Of a DNA stretch of 64,000 nucleotides, positions 41,260 to 54,059 are shown piece after piece. The position numbers and the translations under genes are program-made. The first letter of the stretch is position 1. Each line of letters begins with the position of its first letter. The notes beneath the pieces were generated by a model. The model did no database searches. It saw only the letters and a program-made list of their open reading frames with translations, and was not told where the DNA came from. Source of the stretch: Luidia sarsii (taxonomy: Eukaryota; Echinodermata; Asteroidea; Paxillosida; Luidiidae); NCBI GenBank assembly GCA_949987565.1, contig OX465102.1, positions 11,548,763-11,612,762 of the forward strand. Direction: 5' to 3'.

Positions 41260-41742
41260 GGGTGCAGAACACTAAATAGAGCTCCCATTGAACACTGTAC
41301 AAAAACACTCACTTTCAAAGCCAATTATCCCATGCCCAAAAGTCTCTCAGTTCTTGTAGCTATACTTAAAATTGTAGTTTGGACCTTCATCTCTCAGATT
41401 CTTTTCAATTTTAGTGCCCTTAGCCGATTAGATTTTTTGCTAATTACCCCCAGAAAAAAACACCCCCAAAATGTCTAGTCGTCCAAGCCGAATTTCTGCA
41501 AGGATTTTGAGATGGACCCCTCCACTTCCGCAGCCAAATAGGGCCACATTTATAGCCAGATATGGTCCAAATTTCATACCAAATTGAAGAGTGAACCCCA
41601 GGTTGTCTTAAGCTTCACTTGTTCTACAATGTATCAGTTAATTAGCCTCCAAAGACCCCTTATTAAAAAAAAGTGGTGGCTACACACTTTATGATAATCA
41701 GCTCGGCGGAGCCATCTTGGATGGATTTTGTGTGCTGCACCC
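41260..41742. mobile_element. GGGTGCAG element, second copy, TSD ATGG
   Basis: 483 bp, nearly identical to 7456-7941. The flanks are ATGG at 41256-41259 and 41743-41746. Ends GGGTGCAGAACAC and GTGTGCTGCACCC. Confidence 0.9.
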
Positions 41743-41755
41743 ATGGGCATGCAGG

Positions 41756-42440
41756 GTGCAGAACACTAAATCGAGCTCCCTATGAACTCTGTACAAAAAC
41801 ACTCACATTTAAAGCCAATTATTCAACATCCAAAATGTTCTCAGTTCTTGTAGCTATACTGAAATATGTAGTTGGGACCTTCGTCTCTCAGATTCCTTTA
41901 TATTTTTGTGCCCTTGGCCGATTAGATTTTTTGCTAATTACCCCAGAAAAAAATCACCCCCAAAAAGTTGTAGCCAAAGCATCCATCAGGCCAAATTCCT
42001 GCAAGGATTTTGCCTGGGATGGACCCCTCCATTCCTACAGACAAAAAAGGGCAGGCCCGCACCGAGGGCACATTTTTTTTGTCAGGGGGTGCTGGGAGGA
42101 ACACACCACACACACATGTATAAGATTCTCATGACACGGTGTGCTTTAATATATTTTTAAAAACAGGGCGTGCTGTAGCATATTCCATCATAAACGTTGG
42201 GGTGCTGCAGCCACCTCAGTACCTCAGTACCTCCCGTTCCCGTGGGCTTGCAAATAATAGGGACACATTATTTTAAAGCCAGATATGTTCCAAATTACAC
42301 ACAAAATCGAAGTCTCTTGGTTGTCATAAGCTTCAGTTATTTATAGCTACCATACAATTAATATCAGTTATTTAGCCTGCAAAAGCCCTGATTATTACAT
42401 TGTGGGTCTTCACTCCACACTTTATAAATTATTATTATTA
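41756..42440. mobile_element. GGGTGCAG element, third diverged copy, interrupted
   Basis: Starts GGGTGCAGAACACTAAATCG just after the second copy. It is colinear to about 42030, then broken by about 220 bp of unrelated sequence (with CCTCAGTACCTCAGTACC), and resumes at about 42270 with AGCCAGATATGTTCCAAATT. The right end is decayed. Confidence 0.78.
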
Positions 42441-42701
42441 ATTTTTATGTATGTGGTCAAAATTTGCAAACCGTACCACCCACTAAAACCATAGAGCTCT
42501 ATTAAAAGAACGTTTAGCGCCCTCTGTTGACCCCTAAAAAAAATCACCTTTGACCCCGATCGGCATTTTGTTGCTACAAAACAATTTCCGTTGCCTCTCG
42601 CGCACGCAGCATCGAATTTTTTTTAATTCCCAAAAATTTGTTGTTTTTCATCTGCGGATCGGTGCGGATCGCCGGACGGGCTCCGAGCCAGGGTGTCCAA
42701 G

Positions 42702-44045
42702 ATGGCTTCCCAGGGAAGCCCGGAGCCGATTGATTTCGACTTCTTCGCCGAGGAAGACGAGGACGAGAGGGAGGGAGAGGGAGAGCGAGCCGGCGGAGGA
42801 GGCGGTGCAGGGGAGCGACAGCTGCGGCCGGCGGCCAAGGGGCATCGACCCGAGAGCGCCGGCAGCGGCCGTAGCAGCATCAGCGTCAAGATACCCTCGG
42901 CCGGCCCGACCAGCCAGTCCGCCAGGAAATACTCAGAGGAAGAGGACGAAGAGGAGGGGGAGAGGGTGGAGAGAAAGGGGCATCGTGATCATTCGCAGAG
43001 GGAAAGCCGACCGAGGCAGACCAATGTCAGACTCGATTTGAAGAGCAGAGGTGATGATGATGGCTACAGTGATGACGACGACGATGACAGAGCCTCAAGT
43101 GATGATGAAGATGATGACAGGAGTTCACAGAGGAGGACAGTGGCTAGGAGCCGGCCCAAGACCTGCAAGCCCCGCGCTGGACTTGGCCGTCAACGACCAG
43201 ACAGCGGGTCTACCTGCAGCTCGCTCCGGTCCAACCCGCAGTCGCAGAGCAGCAGCAGCAGCCGTCTCTCGCCCCGCAGCCGGGAGGAGCACAGCAACGG
43301 CGACGCCTACAGCTATACCAGCCCCGACGAGTCGGACAGCGACGTGACGGACGTATCGCCCCTGGCCAGCCCCGCCCGCTCCCCCACCCCCACCCTGCAG
43401 TACGACCAGGACGCCTTCGAGGCCGAGAGCCTTGGTAGGGGCGGAGTCGGCGGCGGTGGCCGTCGCCACGCCCGCTCCAAGTCCCAGCCGGCCGGAGAGC
43501 GGCGTCGCAGCGGCAAGAAGGAGAGCGTCCGCTTCGCCGGCGTGGGCGTGGCCTCGGGCGGGGCCTCGGGCGGGGCCTCGGCCCGCTCGCAGCGGGAGCG
43601 GTGCCTAGAGGAGACCGAGGCCCGGGAACTGAGCCGCCTTCTGCGGGCGGTGCTGGACCTGGAGGACACGCCCAGCCGCGCCCACTACCAGTCGGCGGGC
43701 AAGCCGCGCGCCCGGTCGTCGACCGCCGCCGCCTCCGCCAGGAAGCCCCGCAGCGCGCCCCCGGCAGGCGCCGCCGCCCATCGCACCATGCCCCACCAGC
43801 GGGTCAACCTGTCCTTCAGCAACGACAAGGTGCGGCAGATTGATCGCGAGAACCAGCGCCTCCTGCAGCAGATCCTCAGCCGGCCGCAGTCGGGGCCCGG
43901 CATCCGCGGCTCGGCGGCCGGCAGCCGGACGGGGTCCAGGGTGGGGCCGCCCGTCCGCAGGGGGCGGAACGACCCACCAAAGCTGGTCAGCCACTCGGCA
44001 ATCTGCAGGCAGCGAGAACAGAGGAAGATTGAAATGGAAAATATG
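42702..44045 (+). CDS. CFAP97: CFAP97 exon 1
   Basis: Single 1,344-nt coding block (448 codons) holding the disordered region and most of the conserved domain. It ends ...RKIEMENM with donor GTGAGT, phase 0. Its codons are strongly GC-biased (many GCC, CGC, AGC) in an AT-rich neighbourhood, as in CpG-rich 5' ends of animal genes. Confidence 0.95.
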
Positions 44046-47000
44046 GTGAGTGATCAATTCACGCACTGACGTAGCAACTTGTAGCGTAAAGTACACGTAC
44101 AGGTATTTCCAACCGGGAGGGGAATTCGACCAGCTGTATACAAAAACTACACAGCTGTAAGGAATATTGATTGAGTGATTTTTTTTTTTTTTAGAATTTT
44201 CCAAGTCAGTTTTCAAAGCCACACAAAGGAAAAACTGACTGGGAACATTTTTAGAAGAAAAAAAAGCAAATTCCAAAGAAAACGGTTTTAACTGGACCAG
44301 AGACTTCAACCCAAGACCTCTGGGTCACAAGACTAGAGGTCTCGGGCTCAAGTCTCTTGACAAGTCCCAGTTCAGTCCAAGTTTTCTTTGCTATAAAAAA
44401 AATGAGAAAAAAAATTCACACACAAACAAATTACCAAAAATAACACTATGAAAGTCACGCCTCAGTTTGTTTGTTTTAAATACCAGTATTTGTTTGTTTT
44501 TCTTTATTTCACAGAAAATTCTTGCGCGTATTGAGGCCGCCAATTCAAGCTCCACCATGCAGCGAAACAAACTCCTGCAAGAGCACAGCACCAAGCACCA
44601 GAAGTACGCATCACAGGTTTCCAAAGGCACAGCGCGACCCACCAGCTCCAGAATGTCAGGTATGTAGGGACGAGAAATGGAAACTACATCAGAGTTCTTC
44701 TTCTTTCGTGTCCATCATCTCTGATTTGGTTCAAATGTTGGGTCAGGCTCTTGCCAGGCTGAGGGCCTTCCTATTTTGCACTTGCCAGATCTTCTAGGCA
44801 GCACTCGTCCTCCAGGAGTGGGCATCTCAGTAGATGTTGCATTGTCTGCTCTGAAACACCGCATTCACAGGTTGGATCGGCCACATCAGCATAGCCCCGC
44901 TTGCTAAGGTTGGCTTTGCTATACGACCCATTTCTGTGCGTAGTCTGTTGAGGGACTTCCACAGGCCTCCACTCAGATTTGTGGCCAGGTGCCAATTGCT
45001 CACTGGTTGGGATGGGCAGCTTTGCCATGTGTTGTTTCTCGTCTCGCCGCCCCTCCCACAGTGCTAGCCTCGTGGTATGACTATGAGGGGGCTGAGACAA
45101 TGGTTGGATGGACTGCATGAAGAAAGCTCTTCCTCACAGTTATGGGCATTATACGGAATCTGCTAAGAACAGGCCGGGGGTTTACAACAAATTGCCGTTT
45201 GATTCTGAAGTCCCAGGAGGTGTACGGCAGTTTCCATGGTTGCTAGTTGCATACAAGAGCTAACTACATGTACTTCACACCAGGACCACTCTTCAGTGCC
45301 CACGACCGGCACATGATTTGTTGTTATTAATTGGGCCGTTCCCACTATGAAAATAATTGCGATTTGAATCGCGATTCAAAAACCTTTTTTTTTTTTTGGG
45401 GGGGGGAGGTCATGTCCACACCTGTAGGCCAAAAAATGGTAAGCCGATTGTGGTTAGCAGTTGTGGTCAAATGGTGGGTGTGTCCTTGAGGGTGGTCCAC
45501 ACAGGGAGACATTATAAACCAGCATGGCACTTCCTGTCAATCATTTTGATTAAAATAAAAAACTTGAGACAAAAATGGTGCCTGGATTCGGAGGGCTCAG
45601 CACATAGCATCACCACTGGTGCTCTGAATTCGGAGACATGTCCTGGCGCAAAGTTTGCAAATGCCTCAGACTGGCATCTCCACCCCCTGATTTTTATTGC
45701 TTGTTACTCGCATGCAAATATTTGTTTATTTGAAAAACATCCAAGTCTAATGGAAGAGACTCACACTGTTGAAAACTACCCAAGTCTGTGGTTATTTCTT
45801 TAAATTGATTAATTGGCTAAAAATTACCCATGCCAATTTGTTGGAGAATGTTCTGAAACCAGGACGAACGTACACGTGTGGTACATGTACAATGTACATT
45901 GTAGGACAGCTAATGTAAGTCAATTTGGAAAAGTGTCAGACTGTAAAACTATGGCAATCATGTTGTAAAAACGATGAATTCTAATAAGTAATAGTTTGTT
46001 CAGATTTGTTCTGAAACCTCACTACACATTGCAGCCGGCATCGCGAGCCACCAAACAACTTACTTGTACACACACCATCTTGTACGTTGGTTCTTGAATT
46101 TTTTTCAGTAGTCGGGCAGGCCAATAAGGCACTGACCCCATGGTTTGAGGTCGCCAAAGCTAACGTTTAGTGGCCAACTGGCCTTGGCGTTAACTGTCCA
46201 TTGTGAGATTCAAACCCATAAACGACTTCAACAGGTCCACTGCGAATTGTTCACGTAAAGATAAACCCAACTCTCCAGCCTTTGGGAATGCCTGCTTTAT
46301 TATTTTTTTTATTTTTTTATTTGCAAACTGATTAACTGTCCATTTCCAACCTATGATTAATTAAGTGATGAGGTTTAAATTTTCCCTGTCCCTTTTTGAC
46401 TGAAAAAAAACCCACTATGAAATATGTACAGCAATTAGAGTGCAAGTGGGTTGCTATGGCAATGCATTGAGCGGAATGCATTGTCTGCTATTGGAATTGA
46501 CAGCCAGCCATAGGGTAAGGGCCATCCCTTTGTTTAGGGCGAATGGAGAGAAACGGATATTTGTGTATGCATCACCAAGCGTGTCATTCGCAAGTTCAAC
46601 AGCAGCTCAGGTTTTTGCGCCACTGGTGTAAATACACGTGTATATTGCTTTCCTGAGTATGTTTGTGCATGATAGTGTACACACAGAAGTATGATTTTTT
46701 TTTTTTTTTTTTTTAAATGTACATGTACATGTACATGTACATTGTACGTACAATGTATGTAATTTCAAATTTGTAATTTGTTCACATGTATGGTACAGGT
46801 ACATGTACATGTACAGTAGCATTTAGGCCTATGAATGTTGGGACTGCGTTGTACATGTACTGATTGTACTCAGCTGTAAATACTCCCTCTCCAAGAAAAG
46901 TTTTTTTTTTTAGAATTGGAAAGCAAATTTATCTTAATTAACTGATGTGTGTACATGTACATTTCATTTTTTTCATTTCATTTATTGTTTCCCAAGGCAT

Positions 47001-47576
47001 CAACAAGACAGAACAATACAAATTTGCAATGGTAATAGCCTTGACGGACTACCAAATGCGAACTTAATCACAATCTAGTGGCTCTCTAAATTTACATTGA
47101 TCATTCAAAAATAAATTAAGTAAAAGATACATGATGATGTACCTTCCGGGATCATGGCCCCCATTGTCATTCAGATTCAAACAACCATTTGTTGTAAACC
47201 TGACTACTGTATACATACATGTACAGAAGCTGGGGGATCATTATTTGAAAGAAAACAATAATTACTGTTTGAAAACATCAGCGAGGGCAATTTCCAATTT
47301 TTATGATACTAGAGAATGGCGGGTCCACAAGGATTGAAATGTCAGGCCCTCTGATGGTGTACGGTTTGTGTCACTCAACCTTTTCCTCATCTCTCCGCAG
47401 GCTACGCATGCCCCAGCAGTCTGGGCAAGGCGTCCAGCATGGGAAGTCTGAACAGCGTGGCCAGCCGATCCTCTTCGGGCTCCAGCCGAGGACGGCGAGC
47501 CAGGCCTGTGAGTGGGCCGTCCAGCATGGCCCCGCCGCCAAGTGGACCCCGGCAAGCCTGGGACGACCGCTGGTAG
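42702..47576 (+). CDS. CFAP97: CFAP97 (Hemingway/KIAA1430-domain) ciliary protein, complete
   Basis: CDS 42702-44045, 44515-44659, 47401-47576; 554 codons before the stop, close to the 532-residue human protein. Known of the family: vertebrate CFAP97 and Drosophila Hemingway are needed for motile cilia and sperm flagella. Seen: an N-terminal SPEPIDFDFFAEED segment; long low-complexity Ser/Asp/Glu stretches (acidic run near residues 118-141); Arg/Ser/Gly/Ala-rich linkers; and, from residue 365, the family domain starting HQRVNLSFSNDKVRQIDREN and continuing through RQREQRKIEMENM, KILARIEAANSS and KHQKYA across exons 1-2. The tail is Ser/Gly/Arg-rich and ends QAWDDRW. The start is the ATG in the strong context CCAAGATGG. 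Junctions are GT-AG and in phase. Exon 1 is much more GC-rich than its surroundings. Confidence 0.95.
44180..44400 (+). repeat. tRNA-like SINE remnants in CFAP97 intron 1
   Basis: AACTGGACCAGAGACTTCAA, then AGGTCTCGGGCTCAAGTCTC and AGTCCAAGTTTTCTTTGC. The B-box-like GGGCTCAAGTC and the CAGTCCAAGTTTTCTTT tail recur on the minus strand at 62574-62645 and about 58515-58600. Confidence 0.5.
44515..44659 (+). CDS. CFAP97: CFAP97 exon 2
   Basis: The acceptor TTTCACAG is followed by KILARIEAANSSS, QRNKLLQEHSTKHQKYAS and SRMS plus one base. It completes the KIAA1430 domain. The human protein has a similar ALLKRLEAVKP segment after its NRQKEQ motif. The donor is GTATGT. Confidence 0.93.
44771..45118 (-). 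pseudogene. Non-LTR retrotransposon reverse-transcriptase C-terminal fragment
   Basis: A 115-codon frame containing HRNGSYSKANLSKRGYADVA, then CECGVSEQTMQHLLRCPLL and CLEDLAS. The Cys-x-Cys-Gly ... QTM.H....CPL pattern is the zinc-knuckle-like tail found after the RT domain in many animal LINE-type polymerases. No RT catalytic motif is present, so it is a truncated insertion. It lies antisense in intron 2 of CFAP97, 112 bp after exon 2. Confidence 0.75.
45333..45560 (-). mobile_element. ATCGCGAT-family element, inverted and truncated copy
   Basis: Begins GGGCCGTTCCCACTATGAAA, then AATTGCGATTTGAATCGCG, and includes GTGTCCTTGAGGGTGGTCC and GCACTTCCTGTCAATCA. These are complements of the right half of 26067-26391. 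It lies in CFAP97 intron 2. Confidence 0.8.
46716..46815. repeat. TACATG microsatellite after a T run
   Basis: About 18 T residues, then TGTACATGTACATGTACATT and further copies. It lies in CFAP97 intron 2. Confidence 0.88.
47401..47576 (+). CDS. CFAP97: CFAP97 exon 3 with stop codon
   Basis: The acceptor CTCTCCGCAG is followed by GYACPSSLGKASS, then Ser/Gly/Arg-rich sequence and PPPSGPRQAWDDRW before TAG at 47574. The frame joins exon 2 in phase 1. The Ser/Arg tail resembles the poorly conserved end of vertebrate CFAP97. Confidence 0.9.
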
Positions 47577-49240
47577 ATGGTGGAGCCGGTCGCATCAGGA
47601 TCCTTGGCCTTGGCCCTAGAGCAAATCAGTAGGCGACTACTCTACGTCAAATTACTGTGTTTCAATAACAGGGTTACTTAGGTAATACGCAATGTATCAC
47701 AGTGCCTTACACAAGGCAGCACATCAGATAGCATACTTTCAACATCACATTACTTTCAACTGGCCCATTTGGACTTATTTCTATTTATTTGACCTGGGAT
47801 CTGAGAAAGTCAGTAGTGGACTATACAATGTACGTACCGAAAACTATATAGTATTGTTACTATTGTATTAATGCCATCAATCACAGTGCCTTACACAAGC
47901 ATGACAAGTCTCCGCGCAGTAACTTCACTCTCTGCAAGCCCATTTGGGGGCCAGTCAATTCATTTGGCCTGGGACCATCACCAGCACCATTCGCATGGTG
48001 AGCCTCAGTTCATGGGTAGTGCCAACTCAGTAGTAGAAGCAACAAAATAATCACAAACCGCGATACTTGGGGATCACTGTGACACAATTTCTAAAGCCTT
48101 GTCTGCACTGGACTTCTTTTGTTTAAGGAAACCGAGAGTCCGAGACGATGATTAAATGAAATACATTATACAGTCAAATGTAACCACTGTCCACATTGGG
48201 ACTTCTGTGAACCATGATCTTGCTCCTACTGCCAGATGCAGAACTGGATTAATGCTTTCCCATGTGCAGCTTTTACCGAATCGCTCTGCATGCACTGTCC
48301 GCACTGCACATGTTGTCTCAGGAAAAGTGACCAGGGGTGGATTTCACAAAGCCTTACGAAAAAAAAATCCCGTGCGGACAGGGCTTTATGCAATGCTTCA
48401 CAGTCCATTTCAAATGTCACCTTGGAGTCAGAAAATTGGATTACGCTGAGGACAACTGCATTGTATGCAGTCCTCAAGCAAGTCAGTACACAATGTCTAT
48501 AGAATGTGTGTTGCAAGACGTTGTTTAGCGGTGCGCTATAATTTGATCACAGTGCCTGATATACTGTAATGCTCCTCACAATCTTCACTTTTAAGTGCAT
48601 AATTTGGGGCCAGTAAATTCATGTGTACAAATACAATGTAGTAATACAAATTATTGTAGATATAGTATACATCGTTCCGCCATCAAAATCTTCTTGTCAA
48701 GAGCAAACAAAGTTTAGTTGCCTCATAGTACCGGTAGGGCTGTCAAATTCCGTCTTTTTAAAAATTCTGGTGACCATTTTTACTGGCCCCATTTAAAAAA
48801 ATTCTTTTGGTAGTCATAAACAACGTTCAACCAGTATTCTACATATGTAGGCTACTGTTTAAGTGCTTTAAATTCACCTTAATGATAATCTTAATAACGT
48901 ACAGTGTAGTGCACCAGAGTGCTGGTGCATGAAACCAGAGGTCTCCGGTTTGGTCAAATTTTCTGGGCTATTTTTCAAATTAAAAAAGATTTCCTTTAAG
49001 TTTTTCTTTCCTTCGTTTGATTGTAAAAAGAAATTCTGTTAACTGAGTTGGTTAACAATAGTGATAACATTCTTTCATGGAATGGATACTTTTGGGGGTG
49101 AGAGTTTATCTTGTCTTGTGTCCAAACGTACAAAAAAGTGGTTTTAGTTCATTAAGGAGAAATATCACAATAGGTGCAATACAAGTTGTTTAGGGTTCTT
49201 AAAATTGCAATTTTGAGTGTTTGAGTACATGTACAGTAAC
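47577..49240. other. CFAP97 3' UTR and intergenic DNA
   Basis: Immediately follows the CFAP97 stop. A duplicated theme (CACAGTGCCTTACACAAG ... GCCCATTTGG) occurs at about 47700 and 47885. I could not place the polyadenylation site. Confidence 0.5.
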
Positions 49241-49374
49241 ACGTGCTCTGTGCAGCTTACATGTATTACAAAAGCGTGTGTGTGGAGTTTTATTTTTATA
49301 AAGAAAGTCTGACACCTTTTCTTCGTTCAGATTCTCGTTGCAGAGTCACCCTGAACCAAATCCATTACAAATGT

Positions 49375-49695
49375 CAAGGTCAAGCAGATATTGGTTTCAA
49401 GCAGATATTGGTTTCAAGCAGATATTGGTTTCAAGCAGATATTGGTTTCAAGCAGATATTGGTTTCAAGCAGATATTGGTTTCAAGCAGATATAGGTTTC
49501 AAGCAGATATTGGTTTCAAGCAGATATTGGTTTCAAGCAGATATTGGTTTCAAGCAGATATTGGTTTCAAGCAGATATTGGTTTCAAGCAGATTTTGGTT
49601 TCAAGCAGATATTGGTTTCAAGCAGATATTGGTTTCAAGCAGATATTGGTTTCAAACAGATATCGGTTTCAAGCAGATATTGGTTTCAAGCAGGT
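49375..49695. repeat. 17-bp minisatellite
   Basis: About 18 copies of AGATATTGGTTTCAAGC with rare substitutions. The repeat is open in several frames but encodes only monotonous peptide. Confidence 0.95.
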
Positions 49696-50204
49696 ACAGT
49701 AGTCTCAACACGAGCCACGCAGGCATGCTATTGGTTGATCAGTCTTTAGTGTGTGCAGGCGGCCATCTTTGTTTATAGAATTATTTTATAATATATCAAA
49801 GTAAATACATGCAGAAAGCGATATGCAAAAATGTTGCAAACTGCTTACTGACTAAAATGATCAAAATACAAATGTCTCAACAATTACGAGAGCCTGACAT
49901 TTCGATCCTACCAGAACCCTACCAGTCTCAAAGGCAGAATTTGTTTTCCCTGACCCATACTTTAAATTGTGTGTCCGCCATAACCAAATTGTCTGCCAAC
50001 TTCCACTCCTGTCCATCGTCTGTCCCATTGTGTCCTTAATGAGCTCCAATAATTTCGGCCGTGGATCATAGCCTTCTGGCGCCCTCGTGGCACACGCGCA
50101 CACCGCGACGTGCATGGCCTTGGCTTGTTGGCATTGATCGTCGTGAGGTTGCCGGGGCAACCAGAGCTATTGTGTGGAGCTTTGGAATGCTGTAAAATGC
50201 TAAC

Positions 50205-50420
50205 AGTGGTGGGGGGGGGGCGGTGTTGGGTGGGGGGGGGGGTGGCTTACAGCATGTACATGTACAATGTGTATACACATGTAAGCATGTACATGTACAT
50301 ACAATGTACACGTGCATGTATTTAAGCATAGTACATTGTACATATGCATGTATAATAACGCGTGCATGTATAACAACGCATGCATGTACGTGTACATGTA
50401 CTGGTACATGTGTACATGTT
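50205..50420. repeat. G-runs and TACATG microsatellite
   Basis: Runs of about 10 G at 50211-50220 and 50232-50241 are followed by GTACATGTACAATG and GCATGTACATGTACAT tracts. A shorter tract lies at 50637-50690. Confidence 0.85.
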
Positions 50421-51187
50421 CACTGTAGTTGTACCGGTATTACAAAGGGCAATTCCAATATGCCTCTCAACAAACCAGACGTACATACTATGTACTGTAC
50501 AATACTTTGATCTGTGTAATACTTTGATCTGTGTAATGCCATAAGCAATAGAGTGGTGATCACGTTCAAACTCCATGCCTTGTGCACAGTGCAGTGTACA
50601 AGCCTTGCTGATACATGATATAAAATCAATGTCATGCATCTACATGTATATGTACATGTATATCTACATGTGTATGTACATGTACAGTAGAATGGCCTTG
50701 GCATTCATTTCTAAATTATTAAGTGTATTAAGCGCCCTTTCTATGAAAAATATGTATTCAAAAGCGCCTTATGTTGTTATCCTCACAGGACCCATTCTGA
50801 TTATTTTTTTTTTTTTTAGAAAATAGGACATTATATTTATGGGTCTGGTTTTCCTTCATGCTGGGGAGTGCTGTGAGGTTTGGTTACTGCTGGCAATATT
50901 CAGAAAAAAGATTGATTATCTTTGAGCAAAATAGTTTTCTTTTAGAACGATCCTGCTAGGATCCCGATGTCAGGCTCTCTTTTTTTTTTTATTTGAGGCA
51001 TTTTTGTCAGGAAGCAATTTTGTATTGATTTAATAGGCCTGCCTATCATGCGTTGCTATGACATTGTCGCGGTTGACTTGGATCAGTGTATCACACTCAG
51101 ATTGCTAGTACTGATACATGATTGTGGTGATATAAATTGCCTTATATATGAATATACAGTGCTGTATTCAAGCAATTTTCAGTGGTA

Positions 51188-51730
51188 ACATGTACAAGGA
51201 CATCAATACACTTACATGTACACGTACATGTACATATACATGTACACGTATACATGTACATTGGCAGCTGTTCATGAGGACATTTAAATTCTAACGTACC
51301 CAAATCCATTGTACTGTATGCACTTTGTATTGTGTTTACAAAAACATACACTGTGTATTGTGTACATGCACATGTACATGTACATGAGTATGCCATGTAC
51401 ACATGAAGTACATGTACATGTACATGTATGTGGGTGTACATGTACTTGTACATGTACAGTACATGTACACTCCAACTTTAATACACGTACACACATTTGG
51501 AGGAATGTTGGTGTGTGTGTATGTGTACATGTACTGCATGTAAACATAAGTACACACACTGTACATGTAATGTGTACTGGTACATGAATAGACATTTGAA
51601 TGAAAAAAGCCAAGTACTGTATGCACCTTGTGGGTAGTAATAGTATGGGATTTTGTGGGAGTGTCCACATCATTACACATGTACATGTGCATGTACACCA
51701 TGTACATGTACATGCACACGTATGAGTGTG
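51188..51730. repeat. Dispersed TACATG/CACATG microsatellite field
   Basis: About twelve short ACATGTACATGTACA tracts separated by 20-60 bp of other sequence. Confidence 0.88.
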
Positions 51731-52868
51731 AGTGACCTTACTGCCAATGACAAGCCACCAGACCACTTAGAGCTGACAGCTTCATACATCTACATTGTCT
51801 ACCCCTAGGTGTGCATCTGAGTAATGTGTCATTAATTGCTGTACAAATGCCCTAGTTGCAAAACCCTCCATCTGAGCAGTGCATTCAATGTCAATCAACA
51901 TCTGCCTCCCAATGTGCTTTTGTGTACACATTGCATGCGCATTGTCGAGGCACACCCATTTTGAAGCATTTCTTTCGCAGTACGACAGTCTGTCCATACC
52001 TACTGGTATTGATTGTAGCAAGTGTGCAACCCTGATGCCTACACAGGCAACATGTGGGACTTTTTGACATGCTTTCTGAAGCGCCGAGAAAATTGATTAT
52101 TTTCCTCTTGGATTGGTACGGTTGCTACAGTGGGGGAAAAATAGGGAAAACAATGTGTGCATCGTTGGCTGCATTTACATTTATATTGATGGGAAAGGAA
52201 TTGTGTAAATTCTGGTATACTTTGGAATTGTTGTGTTGCTTCAGGTTCCTAAAAGTGAAAACAAAAAATCATAATTGTTACATTTTGGTCATTTGTGTCA
52301 ATAATGCAGTTTTGTATACTGTTTTGTACAATGTATAATACTCTGTTAATTGCAATGCTGTTACCATTGAGGAAGGTCCTGCTAGAAAAAGGATCATAAT
52401 GCGCAGCTCTTATTAAAAAAAAAAACCATTGCTGGCTTTATGTGCCGTATACATTGTACAGGTACATGTGCAGTACTGTAGGGTGCTTAATTCTAAGAGT
52501 TGGAAGTTGCCTACCTCCATGGTTGCACGTACTCGTACGTAGTTATTGACCACATTGATGTGTCCATGGTGATTGTAGCTATTGTGAAGAACCTGAGTGG
52601 CATTTTTCTGTATACGCTCATTATGCAAATGACAAAGGTTGGTGTTAAGGCTGTTGGGGTGTTGAGGTTGTTGTGGGTACGTGTACATGTACATGTATCC
52701 ACATTCAAATGTCTGGATGCCTGGTGGCTTGCTGTAAACCATTATGCTAGGCCTAATTTCATAGAGCCGCTCTAGCAAGAAAAAAAAAGTCATGCGTTAA
52801 GAGCCTTGTGTGTGTAAACAGGGTTACAAACCTCATATTGGTGGAATTCAGAAAGAACATTCTTCCCT

Positions 52869-53513
52869 GGGTAATTTCATTAAGCTGCTTAAAGACCTAT
52901 ACATGTACAACATCAGTAAACATGGTAAAGGTAAAAAATTGCCACAGTTTGTGTGTTAAACCATTAATTATTCCAAAAAGAAATCCTGCGAAGGTTTTAA
53001 TAGCTCAAATGGTAATCTGAGAAAGTAAGGCACAATACAGTACCATCACGGTTTTCGCGCTAGTCAAACTGGAAGAAATAGTTTATTACTCGCGAGTAAT
53101 AACTATTTGTCAATGTTTGAGAGAAGATTTCTCGAGAAATACAGCATCCCAGACCGTCAGATTTCAACATGAGGATTCTATCATGAATTATGACCATCTA
53201 CAAACAAAATCTGTTGACATTGATGTTTTCCGATCTTACCTATGCTGTATTGGGCCTTTAAGCAGTTAATCTGCTTACTGTAATCATGGAGGAATAAGGA
53301 GAGCCATGCTGTAATCCACCAAACGTATTCATAGGATCGCCTTGCTACTACTTACCCAAATTTCACTACTGTTTCGTACTAAGTTAAAAAGAGCGGAATA
53401 CAAGTCAAAAGCAATAGTTGTCGCATCAGTGTGGTTATAATCCTGTTTACATAAGGAACATTTCTTGCTTAGCCGATTTTTACACTTAAGCAGCTCTATG
53501 AAATTGGGTTCAG
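52869..53513. mobile_element. Family A MITE interrupted by a second TTAA element subtype
   Basis: The left end GGGTAATTTCATTAAGCTGC is followed by TTAA (52889-52892), a 365-bp insert (52893-53257), a second TTAA (53258-53261), and family A interior ending CTATGAAATTGGGTT. The insert has AACATCAGTAAACATGG/CCTATGCTGTATTGGGCC ends and matches the outer element at 4499-4990, not the 4565-4931 type. Confidence 0.82.
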
Positions 53514-54059
53514 GCTTGTCCAATAAGTGTATTAAACATGTATACATGTTATTAAGAGGCTGTGAAGAACTCTGTATTTTGCATTAGATCGAATGGTAAG
53601 AAAAAGCTCAAAAATTGGCTGTGTATTATTGTACAGTGCCTTGTAAATCTAGCAGATTTCTATGCTCAGTAGCCAAATTTACCCTTCTCTGTATATATTG
53701 AACATAATGTTGACATGTACAGTTACTGTGATAAGTGATCGCTGTGATAATTATTTTGCGCATTTTAGGTGTATGTACATTTAACTATTGGGCAGAACAA
53801 AAATGCTGTCAAGTAAATGGAGGCTTAAATATCTTTATGTGTGTTCAGGGTTTGGTTTCTTTGTATTGTAAAGAGAAATAAAAAGTTGAAGAAAAAAAAC
53901 ATGGAGTCAGTGGTGAAGGTTTGGTTCTGTGTCGGTCTAATCCTTGGGATTTGGGAGCACATTCTTTTTAAAAATCTTCTTTTCAAGTTCAAAGTCAGAA
54001 TAAGTCACCCCAGGTCAGAGCACGAACCATTTGTGACTTTCTTCATTACAGACATTACT

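Noticed and set aside
42693..42701. CFAP97 start at GTG 42693
   Set aside because: Nuclear animal genes start at ATG; the ATG at 42702 has a strong context.
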